In this document: in pieces, positions 59,279 to 64,000 of the stretch
Layout: each line of letters starts with the position of its first letter
How positions within the stretch are numbered: the stretch's first letter is position 1
Assembly (NCBI GenBank): GCA_031553765.1
Contig: JAVBKY010000003.1
Span: 372,001-436,000, forward strand
Direction of reading: 5' to 3'
DNA from: JAITMY01 sp031553765
GTDB lineage: Bacteria; Bacteroidota; Bacteroidia; Bacteroidales; UBA932
Length of the DNA: 64,000 bases
The notes under the pieces: generated by a model
Databases searched by the model: none
What the model saw: the letters and a program-made list of their open reading frames with translations, nothing else
What the model was told of the DNA's origin: nothing
Translations under genes and position numbers: made by a program

Positions 59279-60055
59279 TTATACCAAGCTGTTTTTAAAC
59301 ATCCATAATGTGAACGAAAGCCCCACTGCAATGCAAAGAATAACCAGCATGGCTTTGGTAAGTCGTGCAAATCCGCATAGAATATACCCCTCAACAATGT
59401 CAATTACACCGTTGATTAGCGGAACGCCCGGAATAAGAAACAGCACACTTGTGGTAATGGCTATATCCGAAGTAGTGTTGAATAGCAGCGACAGCGAAGC
59501 AATAATAGAAGCTACAAAGGCCGAAACCATAACGGTTACATGAGGGTCCACGTGTCGCTTGTGCATCAACGATTTCACCGAAAACCCAACCAGCGTGGCA
59601 CAAAGAACTATCAGGACCGAAAGCCAGTCGCCGCCAAATAATCGACAGAACGAAGCATTAGCCGCTCCCGCCATCAACGTCACTACGCTTTGCTTGAGCG
59701 GAGCTTTTGAGATAATGCTGTTGTACTGCTCCCGCAACGCTTCAAGCGAGAGCTTCTCATCGTAAGCCTTCCAGCTGAGCGCGCTTAGCTCGGCGTTGTA
59801 CCTAAAATTGTTGGGGAGTACAAAGTTTTCAATAATTCGGGAGTGCTGCTGCAAGCCATCTTTACGCATATTCATAATGACGGTCTTGTGAAATACGCTC
59901 AGCTGCATCTCTACGCCAAGCGCCTCAGCCATACGGCGGGAATTTCTGACTACGCGCGAGGTGTGTACTCCACAACCCATTAGCGTAGCAATATATTCTG
60001 AAACAAAGTCGCTAATCTCGTCCAGTGATTTGGCGTTAGAAGCCATCTTTTCCAT
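59279..60055 (-). CDS. Threonine/serine exporter subunit, ThrE type (DUF1212)
   Basis: 258 residues. N-terminal cytosolic part (about 1-115) with YIATLMGCGVHTSRVVRNSRRMAEALGVE, then five membrane helices starting VVTLMAGAANASFCRLFGGDWLSVLIVLCATLVGFSVK, and IPGVPLINGVIDIVEGYILCGFARL. Larger half of a split ThrE exporter. Promoter box TATCTTTG at 60081-60088. Confidence 0.88.
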   Translation of the reverse strand: MEKMASNAKSLDEISDFVSEYIATLMGCGVHTSRVVRNSRRMAEALGVEMQLSVFHKTVIMNMRKDGLQQHSRIIENFVLPNNFRYNAELSALSWKAYDEKLSLEALREQYNSIISKAPLKQSVVTLMAGAANASFCRLFGGDWLSVLIVLCATLVGFSVKSLMHKRHVDPHVTVMVSAFVASIIASLSLLFNTTSDIAITTSVLFLIPGVPLINGVIDIVEGYILCGFARLTKAMLVILCIAVGLSFTLWMFKNSLV

Positions 60056-60080
60056 AAAAACACTCTACTTTATCTTCTCG

Positions 60081-60088
60081 CAAAGATA
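60081..60088 (-). promoter_or_regulatory. Candidate -7 box for the thrE-like operon
   Basis: Minus strand TATCTTTG in AAAGCTATCTTTG, 25 bp before the ATG. The same AAAGCTATCTTTG occurs at 60494. Confidence 0.5.
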
Positions 60089-60179
60089 GCTTTAAAGCAG
60101 CATATTTTCGTGGTTTTTACAAGGCATTAACCTATTTTACGGGACATCACTCCCGCAAGCCAAAATTTACTTCAAGTCA

Positions 60180-60488
60180 CTATGCTCCTTGAATACGCTG
60201 CAACATGTGCTTCAGCGTTGCTACCGGTGCATATAGCATAAGTCTTGGCCCCGAAAACCGCATCACCTGCTTTATGCGATCGCGCATGGCAGGCTTGTAG
60301 CAGTATGTAGAGCAGCGGTTACAAGGGGGTTTAGAGTTACCATAAATACAGTCGTCGAGGCGGTTATAAGCGTAATCCAGCAGGTCTTTACAGGTAGAAC
60401 ACAACTCCTTATTACCCTCGGAGCGGCGACAGTACAAGCTCACCATTTTTTCAACCGTATGCTTTTCGTATTCTATTTGGTTGTTCAT
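60180..60488 (-). CDS. Nitrous oxide-stimulated promoter family protein (YgbA-like)
   Basis: 102 residues from the ATG at 60488 (MNNQIEYEKHTVEKMVSLYC). It matches the YgbA_NO family: seven cysteines in CR-x4-NKELCSTCKDLLDYA and PPCNRCSTYCYKPAMRDRIK suggest metal or cluster binding. E. coli ygbA responds to nitric oxide, but the biochemical function is unknown. It starts 17 bp after the iron-sulfur protein gene and has its own -7 box inside that gene, so it may be transcribed both ways. Confidence 0.88.
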   Translation of the reverse strand: MNNQIEYEKHTVEKMVSLYCRRSEGNKELCSTCKDLLDYAYNRLDDCIYGNSKPPCNRCSTYCYKPAMRDRIKQVMRFSGPRLMLYAPVATLKHMLQRIQGA

Positions 60489-60493
60489 GCATA

Positions 60494-60501
60494 CAAAGAT
60501 A
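60494..60501 (-). promoter_or_regulatory. Candidate -7 box giving a leaderless transcript for the YgbA-like gene
   Basis: TATCTTTG on the minus strand, 5 nt before the ATG at 60488. It lies just after the upstream stop. Confidence 0.4.
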
Positions 60502-60505
60502 GCTT

Positions 60506-61351
60506 TTAAATCCATTCCTCACTCACCACATCACCCTGTACCGAGAGCATTATCACCTTTACCGGCACATTACGTTGGGCTTGCTCGCGAGCCATCTGCG
60601 CCATACGCATTAGCCCTCCGCAGCAAGGTACCTCCATAATGAGTACCGTAAGCGTATTGATTTTTGCATCATCCATCATAGCTGTTAACTTGTCAACGTA
60701 CGACTGTGCGTTGCTATCCAACTTCGGGCAGGCTATAGCAAGCATTTTTCCTTTCAAAAACTTGTTGTGAAAGCTACCCGCTGCAAAAGCCGTACAGTCA
60801 GCTGCCAGCAACACATCGGCACCATGCATAAACGGTGCTGAGGGGTTGAGCAGGTGCAGCTGCACGGGAAATTGACGTAGTTCCGAGGGTTGCTCCTGTA
60901 CTAGGTTAGCGCTCGATACAGGCTCATTGCTACGGCGCAGGTCGCGCTGCATAGAGCCAGGACAACCACAAGCCAGCGGTTTTTCTTCGTTCAACTTTTC
61001 CATATCAAAATCAATGTTGTTACTTTTTATGTACTCTAAACCTTGACGCAGCAACTCCTTTTCGCCATGCTCGCGCAGGTGCTTTAGGTGTGCCAGTATT
61101 ACCGCCTCACCTTTAGGTGCAATACGCTCCATTACGGCCAACTCGCTATAAGGTTTTGCCTCGCGTTCCTCCAAAGTAATAGCGCCTACAGGGCATTCGC
61201 CAATGCAAGCGCCAAGTCCGTCGCAGTACAGCTCGCTTACCATTACAGCCTTGCCGTTGATAAGCTGCAGCGCTCCTTCGTGGCAGCCGGTTACGCAATC
61301 ACCGCAACCGTTGCAGCGCGCTTCGTCAATTTTAATTATAGTCCGTTTCAT
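60506..61351 (-). CDS. 4Fe-4S binding protein of unknown role (ferredoxin plus extra domain)
   Basis: 281 residues from the ATG at 61351 (MKRTIIKIDEARCNGCGDC). Two ferredoxin motifs at the N-terminus: CNGCGDCVTGCHEG (near 13-26) and CDGLGACIGECPVG (near 43-56), followed by a long region with further conserved cysteines: ACGCPGSM (about 121-128), LAADCTAFA, AIACPKLD and EVPCCGGL. Such proteins occur with anaerobic or nitrosative-stress genes in Bacteroidota; role unknown. It is divergent from a Crp/Fnr regulator, 88 bp apart, and upstream of the YgbA-like gene, which suggests a redox or NO regulon. The frame upstream of 61351 is not used. Confidence 0.85.
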   Translation of the reverse strand: MKRTIIKIDEARCNGCGDCVTGCHEGALQLINGKAVMVSELYCDGLGACIGECPVGAITLEEREAKPYSELAVMERIAPKGEAVILAHLKHLREHGEKELLRQGLEYIKSNNIDFDMEKLNEEKPLACGCPGSMQRDLRRSNEPVSSANLVQEQPSELRQFPVQLHLLNPSAPFMHGADVLLAADCTAFAAGSFHNKFLKGKMLAIACPKLDSNAQSYVDKLTAMMDDAKINTLTVLIMEVPCCGGLMRMAQMAREQAQRNVPVKVIMLSVQGDVVSEEWI

Positions 61352-61416
61352 CTGTTTTTTATGCAAAAATACCACCTATGCTTTACCCCACTTTGACACC
61401 TTTGTTGCATTTTGTA

Positions 61417-61424
61417 TATATTTG
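61417..61424 (+). promoter_or_regulatory. Promoter of the Crp/Fnr gene
   Basis: TATATTTG with TTTG 21 bp upstream (61392-61395), 15 bp before the ATG. The clearest two-box promoter in the window. Confidence 0.55.
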
Positions 61425-61439
61425 TCCAAAAAGTAGGAT

Positions 61440-62111
61440 ATGGACTATACGGCTTTAACTAAAATAGCGCTGTTTGCCGGAATAAGTGAACGGGAAGTTG
61501 AGCTCCTTTTGGCTGAGTTTAAAGTAAAAGAAACACACTTTGAGCGTGGCGAAATTCTTGCCCTGCAGGACGAGCCTTGCAACCGACTAATTATCTTACT
61601 TTCAGGTGCCGCCAAGGGTGAAATGAGCAATCCTTCGGGTAAGGTAATGAAGGTAGAGGATATAGTGGCACCCAATCCGCTGGCTATCTTGTTTTTGTTT
61701 GGTCCGCAAAATAGGTTTCCGGTGCAGGTTACGGCTACCGAAAAAAGCAGCGCCGTTATTATCCCTAAGCAGGTTGTGCTCAAGATGCTTACCCGTAGCG
61801 AGGCGCTACTGCAAAACTACCTCGATATTTCAGCCTCATTTGCCGTGCGGTTAAGCCGCAAGCTGCAAATGTCACTACGTACCATTCGACAAAAGTTAGC
61901 CATACACCTGATTGAGCTGGCGCAAAAATCAGGCTCCAACACCGTACATCCCGACAAAACGCATGCGGCGCTCGCCGAATACTTCGGCGTATCACGTCAG
62001 GCACTTGAGCGCGAAATAAAAAATATGGTAGCCGATGGGATGCTATCAACCAGCGGAAAGCAAATTACCCTAACGAACAAAAAGGAGTTGGAGGGGCTGA
62101 TAAATTTTTGA
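61440..62111 (+). CDS. Crp/Fnr family transcriptional regulator
   Basis: 223 residues: an N-terminal cyclic-nucleotide-binding-like beta barrel (about 20-120, FERGEILALQDEPCNRLIILLSGAAKGEM) and a C-terminal winged helix (about 150-215, LAEYFGVSRQALEREIKNMVADGMLSTSG). No four-cysteine cluster like FNR: only a single cysteine (about C48). It is divergent from the iron-sulfur protein and YgbA-like genes and probably controls them; the signal (NO, redox, other) is unknown. Confidence 0.9.
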   Translation: MDYTALTKIALFAGISEREVELLLAEFKVKETHFERGEILALQDEPCNRLIILLSGAAKGEMSNPSGKVMKVEDIVAPNPLAILFLFGPQNRFPVQVTATEKSSAVIIPKQVVLKMLTRSEALLQNYLDISASFAVRLSRKLQMSLRTIRQKLAIHLIELAQKSGSNTVHPDKTHAALAEYFGVSRQALEREIKNMVADGMLSTSGKQITLTNKKELEGLINF

Positions 62112-62125
62112 TTAAAAACATACTC

Positions 62126-62275
62126 ACCACGGAGACACAGAGAACACCAAAAAAAACTTATTGATCTCTGTATTTCTAAACTTTATCAGTAGTTTGATAG
62201 AAATTCTGAGAGAGCAGAGATGCAGGTTAAGTATTTGAAATATTGCATTTTCAGTATTCTCTGTGTCTCCGTGGT
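62126..62275. repeat. Inverted-repeat element with ACCACGGAGACACAGAGAA ends (150 bp)
   Basis: Left ACCACGGAGACACAGAGAAC, right its complement TTCTCTGTGTCTCCGTGGT, 19 bp perfect; the centre is AT-rich and includes CTCTGTATTTCTAAAC. MITE-like. Confidence 0.8.
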
Positions 62276-62333
62276 TAAAATTTAAACAGTTTCTCAGTAT
62301 ATTTACAAAGAAATTTAAAGCAGTTTACCCAAA

Positions 62334-63179
62334 ATGAAAAGTCGTAAAATTGTAGTTACCGTTGCTCCCGTGTGCCACGTGGGCAAGGAAATTCCCGCTG
62401 GGTGTTTCAACCCACTTTCTCCCGAAGCCATTGCCGAAGACACCGCCAACTGCGCCAAGGCGGGCGCTTCGCAAGTGCATCTGCATACCCGCGAGCTGAA
62501 CGGCGAACAAACTTTCGACCTCACGGTTTTCAGCAAAACGCTGGACATGATTACGGCTAAAACCGACATGATTATACAAGGCTCCACCGGAGGACTTTCG
62601 TCGCTCACCCTCGAGGAGCGCTGCGTGTGCCTCAACGAGCCGCGCGTAGAGGTATCGTCGCTCAACATGGGCTCGGTGAACTTTGGCGAATCGGTGTACG
62701 TAAATACGCTCCCTGAAATTCGTTTTTGGGCAGCCCGCATGCGCGAAAAAAAGATTGTGCCCGAGCTGGAAATCTTTGACCTGAGCATGGTTGAAACCTG
62801 TCAAAAAATGGCTGATGAAGGTGTGCTGAGTCGCCCCATGCACTACAACTTCTGCCTTGGTACAGGTACTGCCAGCAACCTTTCCGATACGCCGCGCAAC
62901 CTGCTATACATGACTTCGCTCACCGAACCTAACTCGCACTGGGGCCTCAACAACGACCAAATGCAGGGCTTCAACATGCTGGCCTGTGCCATATCAATGG
63001 GTGCAAGCGTGGTGCGTGTGGGCTTTGAGGATAGCTTTTACTACGCTCCCGGCAAGCTGGCACCTACCAACGCTGTGCTGGTGGAAAAGGTGGTAGCGCT
63101 CATTCGCGCCATGGGGCACGAGCCCGCTACCGCAAAAGAGGCAAGACAGATATTTGGGATTGATAAATTAAGAGGATAA
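62334..63179 (+). CDS. BKACE family (3-keto-5-aminohexanoate cleavage enzyme-like) protein
   Basis: 281 residues, TIM-barrel DUF849 family. Metal-binding histidines H49 and H51 in QVHLHTRE, GSTGG near 83-87, and VEVSSLNMGSVNFG (about 104-117) are hallmark segments. Known members cleave beta-keto acids with acetyl-CoA to give acetoacetate and a CoA thioester; Kce of lysine fermentation is one, but substrate varies widely. Here no lysine-fermentation genes are present; the next gene is a DUF1537 acid-sugar kinase, so a sugar-acid route is more likely. Confidence 0.88.
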   Translation: MKSRKIVVTVAPVCHVGKEIPAGCFNPLSPEAIAEDTANCAKAGASQVHLHTRELNGEQTFDLTVFSKTLDMITAKTDMIIQGSTGGLSSLTLEERCVCLNEPRVEVSSLNMGSVNFGESVYVNTLPEIRFWAARMREKKIVPELEIFDLSMVETCQKMADEGVLSRPMHYNFCLGTGTASNLSDTPRNLLYMTSLTEPNSHWGLNNDQMQGFNMLACAISMGASVVRVGFEDSFYYAPGKLAPTNAVLVEKVVALIRAMGHEPATAKEARQIFGIDKLRG

Positions 63180-63183
63180 TTTC

Positions 63184-63380
63184 ACCCCCAACCCCCTAAA
63201 GGGGGCTATAACAGCAGTGAGTTATAATAAGTTTTTTCTCGAGGCGTCATTGCGAGGAGGAACGACGAAGCAATCTTTTGATTGCGCCAACGGTGCAAAA
63301 TGTGAGATTGCCGCGCTTTGCTCGCAATGACGCTACAGGCAAATGCACAATGTTATAGCCCCCTTTAGGGGGTTGGGGGT
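63184..63380. repeat. Nested inverted-repeat element: family C-like outer arms with a family D element inside
   Basis: Outer arms are a perfect 29-bp inverted repeat (63184-63212 and 63352-63380; ACCCCCAACCCCCTAAAGGG... and its complement). Inside lies a degenerate family D element (63245-63332; CGTCATTGCGAG...CTCGCAATGACG). One element has inserted into the other. Confidence 0.9.
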
Positions 63381-63395
63381 CAACAAAGATAAACT

Positions 63396-64000
63396 ATGAT
63401 TTTCTCCGACATTCAAAAAAAATATCCGACCTCCGACAGCGAAAATCTCCGCAATCAAATTGCAGAATTTTTGCAAAAAAATCGCATTAAAATTGTGGTG
63501 CTGGACGACGACCCTACGGGCATACAAACCGTGCACGGCAACTACCTTCTCACCAACTGGTGTGAGGAAAATCTGCAGGCCGCCTTTGCCGACGACAAAC
63601 CGTTTTTCTACCTGTTGGCAAATACCCGCGCCATGACCGCGCAGCAAGCGGAGCAAACCATACGCGAGGCTATGAGCGCTGTGCTAAAGGTTAACGAAAC
63701 GCAGAATTTTCGCTTAATCTTCATCAGCCGTAGCGACTCTACCCTACGCGGACACTTCCCGCTGGAGCCTGAAACCATGCGCGAGGAAGTTGAAAAAAGA
63801 GGCATGCAACTTGGGCTACCCGTATTTTTTATTCCGGCATTTTTCGAAGCAGGACGCTACACCATTGAGGGTACGCACTACATGAAGGAGGGTGAAAAAT
63901 TAATTCCTGTTTCCGAAACTGAATTTGCCCGCGATAACGTTTTTGGTTACACCCAATCGAAGTTAACGGAGTATATTCGCGAAAAATCAAACGAAAAAAT
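63396..64000 (+). CDS. Four-carbon acid sugar kinase family protein (DUF1537), 5' part
   Basis: Partial: 201 codons from the ATG at 63396 to the end of the window. N-terminal half of the DUF1537 (OtnK/DtnK) family: IVVLDDDPTGIQTVHG (about 29-44), FYLLANTRAMTAQQAEQTIREA, FISRSDSTLRGHFPLE (about 108-123) and PAFFEAGRYTIEGTHYM are all diagnostic. Enzymes of this family phosphorylate D-erythronate, D-threonate, L-threonate or 3-oxo-tetronates with ATP. With the BKACE-type gene 216 bp upstream, a sugar-acid degradation unit is inferred. Which sugar acid cannot be told. Confidence 0.9.
   Translation, partial: MIFSDIQKKYPTSDSENLRNQIAEFLQKNRIKIVVLDDDPTGIQTVHGNYLLTNWCEENLQAAFADDKPFFYLLANTRAMTAQQAEQTIREAMSAVLKVNETQNFRLIFISRSDSTLRGHFPLEPETMREEVEKRGMQLGLPVFFIPAFFEAGRYTIEGTHYMKEGEKLIPVSETEFARDNVFGYTQSKLTEYIREKSNEK

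Overview
The window is a piece of a Bacteroidota chromosome, probably from a Bacteroidales-like lineage. The gene content fits (class II NrdJ, split suf genes, DUF47-PiT, YidE, DUF2723, DUF4421, SpmA-SpmB fusion). So do the many TAnnTTTG -7 promoter boxes, the weak use of Shine-Dalgarno sites, and intergenic repeats that look like those of this phylum. I cannot place it below phylum/order. No rRNA, tRNA, CRISPR array or classical IS was found.

Layout. 1-4.2 kb: end of the complex I operon (nuoM, nuoN), then a DUF47 protein and a PiT phosphate transporter. 4.3-11.5 kb: sufS and dnaG, a folate cyclo-ligase, an FMN-binding protein and the B12-dependent ribonucleotide reductase nrdJ. 11.9-16.4 kb: a LuxR-type regulator, cysK, metY, a small secreted protein and a HAD phosphatase. 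16.7-20.5 kb: a TfoX C-domain protein and sufB-sufC-sufD, with a four-helix-bundle gene inserted between sufB and sufC. 20.6-28 kb: lipase-like lipoprotein, MFS pump, comF and SIMPL protein, then mutS and a second four-helix-bundle gene. 28-33.6 kb: pectate lyase-like protein, a small secreted protein, an SpmA-SpmB fusion, an alcohol dehydrogenase and a DUF2867 gene. 33.6-44.7 kb: a tripartite ABC export cluster (ATPase, two FtsX/MacB permeases, adaptor, TolC) followed by a large DUF2723 membrane protein and preceded by a secreted TldD/PmbA-like protein. 44.8-52.1 kb: DUF1801, GxxExxY, uvrB, a tryptophanase/tyrosine phenol-lyase family enzyme, SUI1/YciH, a REP-associated transposase, rsmI and tdk. 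52.2-57 kb: Nim-like flavoprotein, DUF4421, ferredoxin, MFS and a second metY. 57-62 kb: YidE-type transporter, split threonine/serine exporter, YgbA-like protein, an iron-sulfur protein and a divergent Crp/Fnr regulator. 62.3-64 kb: a BKACE-type enzyme and the start of a four-carbon acid sugar kinase.

The genes are mostly housekeeping. The unusual part is the intergenic DNA: at least a dozen distinct families of palindromic or inverted-repeat elements (about 30-230 bp) fill most gaps. They include a two-copy family with a cloverleaf-like layout of stems (16394-16596 and 39287-39515) and a nested element (one repeat inside a perfect 29-bp inverted repeat, 63184-63380). One copy sits in frame inside the DUF2723 coding sequence (34848-34952), and a REP hairpin lies inside the REP-associated transposase gene itself. 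Several repeats supply the start or stop codon of a gene, and three small accessory genes (four-helix bundle, DUF2867, GxxExxY) are each bracketed by a matching repeat pair, which suggests gene-plus-repeat units that spread together.

Functional assignments rest on recognised motifs and family resemblance read by eye; no database search was run. Start codons were moved downstream of the longest open frame wherever the extra amino terminus is repeat-encoded.
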